From: Paludisphaera borealis | GTDB lineage: Bacteria; Planctomycetota; Planctomycetia; Isosphaerales; Isosphaeraceae | DNA: 64,000 bases | Assembly (NCBI RefSeq): GCF_001956985.1 | Contig: NZ_CP019082.1 | Location: 3,472,001 to 3,536,000, forward strand | Direction: 5' to 3' | Part shown: positions 52,146-60,041 of the stretch, in pieces | Position numbering within the stretch: position 1 is the first letter of the stretch | Layout: each line of letters begins with the position of its first letter | Notes under the pieces: model-generated | What the model was told of the DNA's origin: nothing | Databases searched by the model: none | The model's input: only the letters and a program-made list of their open reading frames with translations | Position numbers and translations under genes: made by a program

Positions 52146-52795
52146 CCGACACAGGCCGCAAGTCGCCGATCCGCCTGGCCGTCTGCGCGTCGGGCGGCGG
52201 CACGTCGCTGCAAAACCTGCTCGACCGGATCGCCGCCGGCCAGCTCGACGCCGAGGTCGTGCAGGTCGTGGCCAGCCGGCCGAACATCGGCGCGATCGCC
52301 AGGGCCGAGAAGGCTGGCATTCCGGTCGCCGTCGCGGTGTCGGCGAAACACGCGCCGGCCGAATACACCGCCGCCGTCTTCGACCCGATCCGGGCGAACA
52401 AGGCCGACCTGGTCCTGTTCGCCGGCTTCCTCGCCCTGGTCGACATCCCCGCCGACTACGAAGGACGGGTGATGAACATCCATCCCGCCCTGATCCCGTC
52501 GTTCTGCGGCAAGGGGTATTACGGCCAGCGGGTGCATCAGGCGGCCATCGACTACGGCGTCAAGGTGAGCGGCTGCACGGTCCACTTCGCCGACGACACC
52601 TACGACACCGGCCCGATCATCCTCCAGCGCTCCGTCCCGGTCCTCGAAACCGACGACGCCCACGCGCTGGCCGCCCGGGTCTTCGAGGCCGAATGCCAGG
52701 CCCTCCCCGAAGCCGTCGCCCTCTTCGCCGCCGGCCGCCTCAAGATCGAAGGCCGGCGCGTCCGCATCCTCCCTCCCGGCGACCCCCGACCCTGA
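52142..52795 (+). CDS. purN: Phosphoribosylglycinamide formyltransferase
   Basis: PurN transfers a formyl group from 10-formyltetrahydrofolate to GAR in purine synthesis. The 217-residue protein has the substrate loop CASGGGTSLQNLLD, the catalytic region MNIHPALIPSF (Asn and His of NIHP) and the conserved Asp in HFADDTYDTGPIILQ. ATG at 52142 overlaps the ileS stop, so the two are translationally coupled. The upstream neighbour (nucleoside phosphorylase) also concerns purines. Confidence 0.94.
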   Translation: MTDTGRKSPIRLAVCASGGGTSLQNLLDRIAAGQLDAEVVQVVASRPNIGAIARAEKAGIPVAVAVSAKHAPAEYTAAVFDPIRANKADLVLFAGFLALVDIPADYEGRVMNIHPALIPSFCGKGYYGQRVHQAAIDYGVKVSGCTVHFADDTYDTGPIILQRSVPVLETDDAHALAARVFEAECQALPEAVALFAAGRLKIEGRRVRILPPGDPRP

Positions 52796-52810
52796 CGATC
52801 GTGAGCCGCC

Positions 52811-53224
52811 GGAAATTGGCTTCGATCGCGCGGAAAAGTGGGTCGTCACGACTGCCCCGCCGAGCCAATGCCGACGCCCGGAGGCTTACGCCCCGGCCGT
52901 CGGGAATTGGCTTCGATCGCGCGGAAAACTCGGGCGGCCGACGCCCTCTCGTCCCGTAGGGTGGGCGCCGCCCACCATCCGAACCCGTTGTAACATCGAC
53001 AGTTATCGACGGTGGGCAATGCCCACCCTACGAAGAGTCTCCCCGAGCCCATTGGCTTCGATCACGCGCGAAACACGGGTTTCCAAAGGCGCTCTGGGCC
53101 AGGGACGAAGCGGAACGACTCGCGTTCCCGGCTCGCCGGAAATTGGCTTCGATCGCGCGGAAATACGGGTTTCCAGGACGATGACGAAGCCGGGCGGCTC
53201 GACGGAATTTGGCTTCGATCGCGC
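52811..53224. repeat. Five interspersed copies of a 20-25 bp repeat
   Basis: The word ATTGGCTTCGATCGCGCGGA occurs at about 52815, 52906 and 53142, with diverged copies at 53051 (ATCACGCGCG) and 53208 (TTTGGCTTCGATCGCGCGC). Start-to-start spacing is about 91, 145, 91 and 66 bp, so spacers are of unequal length. Two copies (53051 and 53142) also share the following ACGGGTTTCCA. All copies have the same orientation. Confidence 0.75.
52955..53032. repeat. Imperfect inverted repeat (family C)
   Basis: CGTAGGGTGGGC (52955-52966) pairs with GCCCACCCTACG (53021-53032), and each arm contains a second GCCCACC/GGTGGGC half, giving about 22-bp arms with three mismatches. This resembles the GTAGGGTGGGCATTGCCCACC palindromes found scattered in several bacterial genomes. 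It is nested inside the five-copy repeat region after purN. Confidence 0.7.
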
Positions 53225-53365
53225 GCTTTTTCGCCGTGTTGCTCGCCGCCTCGGTCTCTATCCAACGGGCGCATTGAGAAGGAGCGAATGGGGAATCCGA
53301 GAATCCCCCATCCTTACTATGCGCCGAAGTCGCCTGAATGAGAAAACCGATCGCGAAGTCCCGCC

Positions 53366-55687
53366 TCACTTCCCGAACGCCTCGATTTCGCCGCAGGACG
53401 AGAAGGCTTGATCGGGGTTGTCGCCCGAGGCCGGCGTGCCGATGATGCGGATGGCGCGGGCGGTGACGGGCTCTTTCATGCGCAGCTCGAACGCCTGGCC
53501 CGGTTTGAGGTCGGGCGCTTTGGCCGAGGTCGCGGCCGGGTAGTCGGCCAGCTCGCCGACGGTCTCCCAGGGGCCGTCCTTCTCGCGACGGACTTGCACC
53601 CGGGGCTTGCCGTGGCTGGCGTCGAACCAGCCGCCGTCGTGGAACGACTGGCCGTGGCGGTAGACGACGCGGGCGATCGTCGCGGGCTCGCGGAGCGACA
53701 GGGCGTACCAGTCTTCCGTCGCCTTGCGACCGTTGAAGGTCACGACGAAGTTCTCGGGATCGCCGTCGTTGATCGCCCCACCGACGTTGCCGTCGCGCGA
53801 GGCGCTTTCCTCCGCGTCGGCCAGGAGCGACTCATTTTTCGCCAGCGCGACGCCGGGGGCCCGGAGCCAGACGCGATAAACCTCGCCGGTCGAGCCGGCG
53901 TCGGCGAACGGGACGAACACGGCCGGCCTGGGATCGCCCGAATCGCGTCCGACCGCCGGCCCGCGGAACGCGAGATTGGGTCCCGGAAGCAACTCCAGGC
54001 GCTCGTTCTCCACCAACCCCACGGTTCGGGCCGGGACGCCGCCGGGGTTCCGGGCCTCGTCGTAAGCCAGAACGAACGGCCCCCAGGTCATCGCGGCTCG
54101 CCCCGGATTCGAGATGCCGCCGGGAACGAGCCTGGAATTCAGTTCGAAATGGATATCCGTCACCGTGTCGGGTTGCCAGGCGTCCGAGACGACCACGACC
54201 GAGCCGTCCGGTAGGATGTTCAGCGACGCTGACGAGCCCTTGGACGAGACCGTCAAGCGCGAACTCCAAGAAGGCTTCCGAATCCGGATCGCGAGCCGAG
54301 CCGGCTTGGCCGATCGCACGGCGAGCGTCGATCGCCCCTCGCGCGGAAACCCGCTCTTTTGCTCGACCACGATCTCCTGACCGTCGCGCGTCAGGGTCGC
54401 GCGCGACGTCTCAAGGGTGTTGACGAGGACCGCGTCGTAGTCCTCCCAGCGCGTCTCCAGATAGGCCGACTGCACGGCGAGGGCCATCCCGCGCGGGCCG
54501 CTGGAGTGACAGCAGGTGATCCCCGCGTCGTACGGCTTGCGGCCTTCGAGGGCCGTGTAGTAGCACCAGTCGTCTCCGTCCGGGTGCTGGGCGGCGGTTA
54601 GATGGTTGTAGAACGCGCGGTCGAGTTCGTCGCCGTAGCGATTCTCACCTGTCAGCCGGAGCAACTGAAGCGAGAGCTGAATCCAGGTCGTCGTCACGCA
54701 GGTCTCGCCGACGTGGGCGCTCACCCGGTTCGGCAGGACGTGGTCGGCGTGGAAGTGCTCGCCGTCGCTCGCCGAGCCGGTGAGATACAGCCGGTTGGCG
54801 ACGACGTCCTCCCAGGCATGGATCACCGGGTCGAGATAGCTCCGGTCGCCCGTGGCCCGTGCCAGCTCGCAAAGGCCGACGAGGTTCGAGAGCATCTCAT
54901 ACGCCTTGCCGTTGCCGGTCTCGTTCACCCCTTTTCCGGCCGCGAGCGAGGCCAGCACCTTGGGTCCGTTCGGCTCGTCCCACGACTTGACGATGTAGCG
55001 GGCGAAGTCGAGGTAACGGGCCTCGCCCGTGAACCGGTAGAGCAGAACGATCGGCTCCAGAACGCTCGTCGACGCCATGCCGACCTGCGTCCCTGCCGCA
55101 AGGATGCTCCGCTTGGCGGGAAACGTCGACGCCAGGAGATTGGCCATCCGACGGCAGGCGTCGAGCGCGGGTTGGCTGCCGGTGTACTGGTGGTAGGTCA
55201 GCAGGCCGATCAGGTTGTACTTGTGCGACCAGACGTCCCAGTCGGCCTCCTGGTAAAGCCCGAACCGTTTCTCGGGAACGTAGGTGCCGAGGTAGCCGTC
55301 GGGCTCCTGGCAGGCGACCAGCTCGGCGACGACCTTATCGAGCTTGTCCTTCAAGGCCGGGTCGCCGTTGTTGACCCAGGCCAACGTCGCCGCGTGCAGC
55401 CACTTGCCGATGTGCTCGCCGATCCAAGGGTGGCTCCCCGGCTTCTTGCGATAGCCCGCCAGCAGCGGCTCGACGTCGACGTTGAGAAGGCGTTTGGTGG
55501 CGTTGGCCTTCACCCGCGCGCCGAGCCAGCCGTCGAGCTGGATGCGCGCCGGCGAGACCACCTGGGCCACATCGGCGAGCTTCGCCGGAACCCGGAACGG
55601 AACCGGCTCGATCGGCGCCGACCGGGCGGAGGTCGCCAACCAAAGAACCATCAGGCCGGAAAGGAGAGATCGCGTCGCGGGTTTCAT
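53366..55687 (-). CDS. Secreted GH127-family glycosidase (beta-L-arabinofuranosidase-like)
   Basis: The 773-residue protein has a signal peptide (SLLSGLMVLWLATSARSA) and a GH127/DUF1680 (alpha/alpha)6 domain (LDGWLGARVKANATKRLLNV, PWIGEHIGKWLHA, HKYNLIGLL). The zinc-linked catalytic site of HypBA1-type enzymes is present: Glu328 and Cys330 in HVGETC, Cys392-Cys393 in TCCHSSGPRG. A C-terminal domain of about 130 residues (ENFVVTFNGRKATEDWYAL to SSCGEIEAFG) resembles an F5/8 carbohydrate-binding module. It probably removes L-arabinofuranose from plant polymers outside the cytoplasm. ATG at 55687 is preferred over a TTG two codons upstream. Confidence 0.9.
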   Translation of the reverse strand: MKPATRSLLSGLMVLWLATSARSAPIEPVPFRVPAKLADVAQVVSPARIQLDGWLGARVKANATKRLLNVDVEPLLAGYRKKPGSHPWIGEHIGKWLHAATLAWVNNGDPALKDKLDKVVAELVACQEPDGYLGTYVPEKRFGLYQEADWDVWSHKYNLIGLLTYHQYTGSQPALDACRRMANLLASTFPAKRSILAAGTQVGMASTSVLEPIVLLYRFTGEARYLDFARYIVKSWDEPNGPKVLASLAAGKGVNETGNGKAYEMLSNLVGLCELARATGDRSYLDPVIHAWEDVVANRLYLTGSASDGEHFHADHVLPNRVSAHVGETCVTTTWIQLSLQLLRLTGENRYGDELDRAFYNHLTAAQHPDGDDWCYYTALEGRKPYDAGITCCHSSGPRGMALAVQSAYLETRWEDYDAVLVNTLETSRATLTRDGQEIVVEQKSGFPREGRSTLAVRSAKPARLAIRIRKPSWSSRLTVSSKGSSASLNILPDGSVVVVSDAWQPDTVTDIHFELNSRLVPGGISNPGRAAMTWGPFVLAYDEARNPGGVPARTVGLVENERLELLPGPNLAFRGPAVGRDSGDPRPAVFVPFADAGSTGEVYRVWLRAPGVALAKNESLLADAEESASRDGNVGGAINDGDPENFVVTFNGRKATEDWYALSLREPATIARVVYRHGQSFHDGGWFDASHGKPRVQVRREKDGPWETVGELADYPAATSAKAPDLKPGQAFELRMKEPVTARAIRIIGTPASGDNPDQAFSSCGEIEAFGK

Positions 55688-55726
55688 GCTCAAGTCGCCT
55701 TCGCTTGGGAGAGGAAAAGTGTGCGC

Positions 55727-56419
55727 TCAGAGGAGCAGTGAATCCAACCGGCCGAGGCCGACGGGCTCGCGGCTGGCGAACGGCTCGGCGTGCCCGACGC
55801 CCACCATGTGCCCCCAGAATCGGGTGCGGTCGCAGACCGAATCGATCACGCCGGGCCGGCCCGCGGGCTGGTTGTCGACGAGCTGCGACCGGTAGCAGCG
55901 CATCGCCGCGACCTTGGCGTCGATCTCGTCGGAGACGTCCAGAACCAGGCTGGGCCGCTCGACGATCCGCAGGTGGACGCTGAAGTAGTACAAGATCCGG
56001 GCGGGGTGGAACGGCTCGCCGGGGATGTCGGACTTCGACAGCTTGCTCCAGAACCGGGCGTCCTCGACGAGCTTGGTCGCCGCGAGGTGGTCGGGGTGGG
56101 CGTCTTCCCAGTAAGGGGCGAAGATCAACCGAGGCCGCACCTGCCGGAAGACCGCCGCGAGCGCCCGGCGGTTGGCCAGGGTGGGTTCGAGGCTGCGATT
56201 CGGCAGCCCCAGGTTCTTCCGCCAGGGGTTTCCCAGGTGCGCATTGGCGGCGGCGGTCTCGGCGGCCCGGCGCTCAAGGCTTCCCAGGGGCGTCGGCTCG
56301 CCGCTGGTGAGGTCGAGGACGCCGACCTTCCAGCCCTGTTTGGAGAGGCGGACGATCGTTCCACCCACGCCGAGTTCGGCGTCGTCGGGATGAGGCGCAA
56401 CGACCAAGGCGTCAAGCAT
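55727..56419 (-). CDS. LmbE/PIG-L deacetylase, BshB1-like
   Basis: The 230-residue protein has the zinc site of the LmbE family: LVVAPHPDDAELGVGGTI near the N-terminus and WEDAHPDHLAA in the middle. The block LDLTSGEPTPLGSLERRAAE and NLGLPNRSL match BshB1, which deacetylates GlcNAc-malate in bacillithiol synthesis. I see no other bacillithiol gene in the window, so the pathway is inferred. ATG at 56419 gives MLDALVVAPHPDD, the usual start. It lies 39 bp upstream of the GH127 gene on the same strand; co-transcription is possible but functionally unrelated. Confidence 0.82.
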   Translation of the reverse strand: MLDALVVAPHPDDAELGVGGTIVRLSKQGWKVGVLDLTSGEPTPLGSLERRAAETAAANAHLGNPWRKNLGLPNRSLEPTLANRRALAAVFRQVRPRLIFAPYWEDAHPDHLAATKLVEDARFWSKLSKSDIPGEPFHPARILYYFSVHLRIVERPSLVLDVSDEIDAKVAAMRCYRSQLVDNQPAGRPGVIDSVCDRTRFWGHMVGVGHAEPFASREPVGLGRLDSLLL

Positions 56420-56653
56420 GGAAGCGACCCGTCTGGTTGGTTGAATGCTCGTGCGCGACGAGCCGCCAGGGGCTCGGCTCACCGTTCGATCCAACCAAAA
56501 TACCGGGTTCGAGGCCGATACAGAAGGAGCCGGACTCGGCCGGCCGTCGACGGCGTCGGCGAGTCGGTGGAGAAGGGGGGAGGAATCCAGCGAGCGGGGA
56601 CGAATCCGCCCCGCTCGCCGGGCGAGCTCACTTCGAGCCGAGAGGAGTCGGCG

Positions 56654-57157
56654 TCAGGATTTCTTGGCGGCCGGCTTCTTCGCCGGAGCCTTGGCGGCGG
56701 GAGCGCTCTTGGCCTTGACTTTCGTCTTCGGGGCGGCGGCCTCCACCTTGGCAGCGGCCGGCGCGGCCTTGGCCTTGGGGGCGGGAGCGGCTTTCTTGAC
56801 CGCGGCCTTGGCCTTCGGAGCGGCCGAGGTCTTCAATGCGGCCGTGGCCTTGGGCGCGGCCTTGGCTTTAGGCGCCGCTGCCTTGGTCTTGGCCGCGGCC
56901 TTGGGCGCGGTCGCCTTGGGTTTGGCCTTCGCCGCCGGCTTGCCGCCGGGCAGCGCGGCGGTCACGGCGTGGATCGCGTCAGCGCCGAGGTCTCGGGCCG
57001 TCTCCGCGCCGGCGGCGATCGCTCCTCCCGCGGCCTGAAGCGTCTCGCCGGCCTTGCTCGGAAGGCGTTTCACGGCCTTCGTCGTTGCGACGGCCGCATC
57101 GACGACCGTCTCTTTCACGCTCTCCAACACACCCTTGCTTTTCTTGGTTCGACTCAT
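56654..57157 (-). CDS. Histone H1-like Lys/Ala/Pro-rich protein
   Basis: The 167-residue protein has an N-terminal helical part (MSRTKKSKGVLESVKETVVD, then AVATTKAVKRLPSKAGETL) and a C-terminal tail of about 95 residues made of KAAAPKAKAAPK-type repeats. It is strongly basic and resembles eukaryotic H1 tails and the H1-like nucleoid proteins of other bacteria, so it probably binds DNA. GAGAGG lies upstream of ATG 57157. It contrasts with the extremely acidic protein at 46793. Confidence 0.8.
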   Translation of the reverse strand: MSRTKKSKGVLESVKETVVDAAVATTKAVKRLPSKAGETLQAAGGAIAAGAETARDLGADAIHAVTAALPGGKPAAKAKPKATAPKAAAKTKAAAPKAKAAPKATAALKTSAAPKAKAAVKKAAPAPKAKAAPAAAKVEAAAPKTKVKAKSAPAAKAPAKKPAAKKS

Positions 57158-57656
57158 CGCGACCTCTCGAAGTGGGACTCGGGACAGAGCAACCGCACCC
57201 TCCCTGCGCATCACGCCCTCCGCGAACGCAATTCGCGAAACAAGTGGAGGGCTCGCGTCCCTTCTCGTCGTCAGCCGAAGAGCGACCTCGCCGCGCGGCC
57301 GTCGACTCAGCAAATCAAATGAGCAAATCTCAGTTCAGCAAATCGAGTGCCGAATCAGGACGTCCGACAACCTTGCATTCGTGGGCGCCGCGTCAGCCGA
57401 CGTGCGCGTGGAAACAAAGTCGCTTGGGGAATTGTAGCTCACGAACAGCCTCCGTGAGATCCTCTCTTGATGATTCGCACCGATTTTGAAACGTCCATCG
57501 AGTGGCCGAGCGGCAAGACGTGCGACGTGCGTTGAGTTGAACGAGGGGAAGGGGGAACAAGAGGCCGATCGCCGCGCTTCGCGCTCTCCCTCGCGTGAGG
57601 GAAAGCAGGCGAAGCGCGGCGATGGGATGCGGAGTCGAGTGCGATCGAGGAGCCGA
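57158..57656. other. Spacer between the DAHP synthase and H1-like genes
   Basis: About 500 bp on the minus strand downstream of the DAHP synthase gene. It contains the long hairpin at 57568-57623 and a six-pair hairpin CTCACG/CGTGAG near 57439-57459, but no supported gene. Confidence 0.5.
57568..57623 (-). terminator. Long hairpin downstream of DAHP synthase
   Basis: ATCGCCGCGCTTCGC (57568-57582) and GCGAAGCGCGGCGAT (57609-57623) are exact complements, with an inner CCCTC/GAGGG stem in the loop. It lies about 35 bp after the stop codon on the minus strand. There is no clean T-run, so the terminator call rests on stem strength and position. Confidence 0.5.
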
Positions 57657-58670
57657 TCACATCGTCCGGTCGACGGCCTCGGCGATACGGCGGCACTGGG
57701 CCATGAGCTGGCCGAAGGCGGCGGGGGTGATGGTCTGGGCGCCGTCGCTGGCGGCGTGTTCAGGGTCCTCGTGAACCTCGATGATCAGGCCGTCGGCGCC
57801 CGCGGCGACCGACGCCTTCGACATCGGCGCGACCAGCTTCGCCTTGCCCGTTCCGTGGGACGGGTCGACCACGACCGGCAGGTGGCTCTTGTCGTTGAGG
57901 TAGGGGACCGTGGCCAAAGGCAGCGTGAACCGGGTGTGCTCTTCGTAAGTGCGGATGCCGCGCTCGCAGAGGATCACGTTGGGATTGCCGCGATCGAGGA
58001 TGTACTCGGCGGCGAGGAGGAACTCGTCGATCGTCGCGCTCATCCCGCGCTTCAGGAGGGTCGGCTTGCCCGAGTCGCCGACGGCCTGGAGCAACTGGTA
58101 GTTCTGCATGTTGCGGGCGCCGATCTGGAGGACGTCGGCGTACTCGGCGACCATCGGTACGTGCTCGGGCGCCATGACCTCGGTCACGATCGCCAGGCCG
58201 GTCTCGGCCCGGGCCGCCGCCAGCATCTGGAGGCCCTTCTCCTTGTGCCCCTGGAAGCTGTACGGGCTGGTGCGCGGCTTGAACGCGCCGCCGCGCAGCG
58301 CGGTCGCGCCCAGCTCCTTGAGCTTGCGGGCGATGCTGACGATCTGCTCCTCGCTCTCGACCGAGCACGGGCCGGCGATCACCGCGACCTTCTTGCCGCC
58401 GACCTCGAAGCCGAGCGCCTTGACCACGGTCCGCTCGCGCTTCAGCTCGGACGAGGCCCGCTTGTACGGCGCCATGATCGGCAAGACCTTCTCGACCCCC
58501 TCGCCGGGCTCAAGAGCCTCGGTCAGCCCGGCGCGTTCCTCGCCGAGCGCCGCGATGACTGTTTGATGCTGCCCGGTAATGACCTGCGGGGTCATCCCCA
58601 GCGAAGTGATGTGTTGTCGCATGTGTTCGATCTGCGCCCCGGTCGCGTCCGGCTTCATAACCACGATCAC
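57657..58670 (-). CDS. aroF: 3-deoxy-7-phosphoheptulonate synthase (AroF/DAHP synthase)
   Basis: The enzyme condenses phosphoenolpyruvate and erythrose 4-phosphate in the first step of the shikimate pathway. The 337-residue product has a ferredoxin-like regulatory N-terminal domain ([20 protein letters not shown]) and the barrel with [70 protein letters not shown] and [11 protein letters not shown]. This is the Thermotoga/Bacillus type. The GTG start at 58670 follows GGGAGGG. A terminator-containing leader precedes it, suggesting attenuation control. Confidence 0.95.
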   Translation of the reverse strand: MIVVMKPDATGAQIEHMRQHITSLGMTPQVITGQHQTVIAALGEERAGLTEALEPGEGVEKVLPIMAPYKRASSELKRERTVVKALGFEVGGKKVAVIAGPCSVESEEQIVSIARKLKELGATALRGGAFKPRTSPYSFQGHKEKGLQMLAAARAETGLAIVTEVMAPEHVPMVAEYADVLQIGARNMQNYQLLQAVGDSGKPTLLKRGMSATIDEFLLAAEYILDRGNPNVILCERGIRTYEEHTRFTLPLATVPYLNDKSHLPVVVDPSHGTGKAKLVAPMSKASVAAGADGLIIEVHEDPEHAASDGAQTITPAAFGQLMAQCRRIAEAVDRTM

Positions 58671-58787
58671 GATCGACGCCCTCCCTTGAATAAAGTCATG
58701 GGACCGGCCTCATGGAGGCCAGCCACAATTCAGGATCTAGCCAGGGTCTGCGACCCCGGTCCGTTTCGAGCTTAGGCTTGAGCCAAC

Positions 58788-58824
58788 AAAAAAAGCCCCG
58801 GTGCCTGATAACAGGTCCCGGGGC
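58788..58824 (-). terminator. Intrinsic terminator or attenuator upstream of aroF
   Basis: GCCCCGG (58795-58801) pairs with CCGGGGC (58818-58824), with an inner CCTG/CAGG stem, and seven A residues on plus (58788-58794) give a U7 tail on the minus strand. It sits about 120 bp before the aroF start, reading in the same direction. The loop side GACCTGTT can alternatively pair with AACAGGTC about 75 nt upstream. Confidence 0.7.
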
Positions 58825-58941
58825 CTTTCGGTGTATGCTTGAATGTCGAGAGGGGTTCTAAGCGAGACCTCCGCACTCCGCCCGGCGACCTGTTGTGAGC
58901 CCGGTAAACACCCAGGCCCACCAGCCCTGATACGAGGCCGG

Positions 58942-58971
58942 ATAATAAGTCGCGAACACGGTGCGAGCCAA
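58942..58971 (-). promoter_or_regulatory. Candidate promoter for the aroF leader
   Basis: On the minus strand TTGGCT (58966-58971) and TATTAT (58942-58947) are separated by 18 bp; the -10 box matches five of six consensus positions. Transcription would start near 58935 and give a leader of about 265 nt with the terminator in its middle. Confidence 0.45.
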
Positions 58972-59129
58972 GCGAAAAACCCTTGCAAACGCGGTCGTCA
59001 GACCAATTCTCAAGCGGAAAAAAAGGCGAATTCGGCCAGGCCCGGAACTTGCGATCCGAGCCTGGTCGAACCAAACCTATGAAGGTTCCAAGAATGCGGC
59101 TTGCCCGACGGGCAACCCGTCGGCTGCCG

Positions 59130-59162
59130 TTAGGCCAGCCGCCCCTGGTTATGACTACACAC
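59130..59162 (-). CDS. Possible ten-residue leader peptide with perfect 12-nt Shine-Dalgarno
   Basis: On the minus strand AAAGGAGGTGAT (59166-59177), the full complement of a 16S rRNA 3' end, precedes a GTG at 59160-59162 by three nucleotides after the match (a normal distance from GGAGG). The frame encodes ten residues (MCSHNQGRLA) and ends in TAA. A hairpin CGGCTG/CAGCCG overlaps its stop and an eight-pair hairpin CCGACGGG-CAA-CCCGTCGG (59105-59123) follows. The strength of the ribosome binding site suggests a translated mini-ORF. No gene with a known link lies immediately downstream; aroF starts 460 nt further on. I do not recognise the peptide. Confidence 0.4.
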   Translation of the reverse strand: MCSHNQGRLA

Positions 59163-59678
59163 GCAATCACCTCCTTTCGATCTAGCCACCCCGCCGCCGC
59201 GAGAGTCCAGCCTCGCGCGACAACAGGCTCTAGTCCGTCGTGCCACGGTCGCACGACCCGAAAGTCGACCGAGCGTGTGTTCAGGCTCGGAACGACAACG
59301 TAACTGTATCCACCGAGGCCGTGCGGATCAACAGGCAAGATCCAAATACGCCGACGCGAAGCGACGGCCCCGCCCCCGAGTCTTATGACGACCTCACTCG
59401 GCACGATCGTCGACCGGACACCGCCACGGCCGGCGATTTCAACTTCCCCAACAAACTCCAACCCGACGACGCGACGAACGGAGGTTGGTCACTGTTCTAT
59501 CCAGATCGCCCAAACATCGTTCAGAACCAGGTTCAACCCGTTTCCCGGTCTCGTCCGGAGCGAGTCACTTCGACGAGAGCAGGGAACGAAACCGGTTCAT
59601 GTAGGAGGGGCCCGTGTGGGGCGGATCAGCCTCTCCCACTTTCCAGACTTCTTGCCCGTCCAGCTCCGCAGCTAGTGT

Positions 59679-59704
59679 CGCCGGACAGAAGTAATGCAAG
59701 GAAT
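59679..59704. mobile_element. Solo copy of an insertion-sequence-like end
   Basis: These 26 nt (core GCCGGACAGAAGTAATGCAA) are identical to 63133-63158, which lies just upstream of the IS630-type transposase gene. A solo end without its transposase suggests a relic of a deleted element copy or a shared target sequence. Confidence 0.6.
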
Positions 59705-59836
59705 TCAAGGAGCGTGTTCAGCGAACCAGCGGCGGATGTTGCTCTCGCGGTCGCCGACGTGGACGCACCGGGACGGGTCGCCCGGTAGCTCCGTGGACTG
59801 CCTCGGGTCCTCCAGCCAGCGGTAGCTCTTCCTCAT
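59705..59836 (-). pseudogene. IS4-family transposase fragment
   Basis: A 43-codon frame on the minus strand reads SYRWLEDPRQSTELPGDPSR followed by CVHVGDRESNIRRWFAEHAP. VHVGDRESDI with YRWL(E) upstream is typical of the Tn5/IS4 group around the second catalytic Asp. Both the N-terminal and C-terminal parts of the enzyme are missing. The fragment ends exactly at the insertion-sequence-like end at 59704, so that element probably cut it. Confidence 0.6.
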
Positions 59837-60041
59837 ATTGCGAGAGTGGAAGGCCTTTATTTCCTCTAAGCGGACGGACATGCTTCTGCTACACTTTCAG
59901 CTCGTCGTTCACGACCGCGGGGAGTGGCGCGGGATCGGCTCGGCGTGCCGTGGGGCCCTTCGGGCTGATCGTGTCGAAAGCCTCGGCTCGCGGTGCATTC
60001 GGGGTCAGGCGCGGTGATCTCGCGAATTCAGGGAGGTCTTC

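Larger units (their letters stand above)
59178..60041. other. Degraded accessory region between aroF leader and GGT-like gene
   Basis: No intact gene is supported across this stretch of about 860 bp. It contains an insertion-sequence-like end at 59679-59704 and a transposase remnant at 59705-59836. The part at 59178-59678 has no recognisable content. Confidence 0.5.

Noticed and set aside
52811-53224. Possible CRISPR array
   Set aside because: Spacers are unequal (about 40-125 nt), repeats are degenerate and about 20 bp, and no cas gene is in the window.
59005-59025. A-run (T7 on minus) at about 59019-59025 as another terminator
   Set aside because: The adjacent stem has only about four pairs with a bulge, so the hairpin is too weak to support a call.
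59166-59177. ATCACCTCCTTT on plus resembling the 3' end of 16S rRNA
   Set aside because: The upstream plus-strand sequence has no 16S helix 44/45 similarity. The word is better explained as a Shine-Dalgarno sequence on the minus strand.
58772-59461. 229-codon minus-strand open frame upstream of aroF
   Set aside because: It runs through the terminator, the candidate promoter and the mini-ORF region, has no ribosome binding site at its start and shows no domain character.
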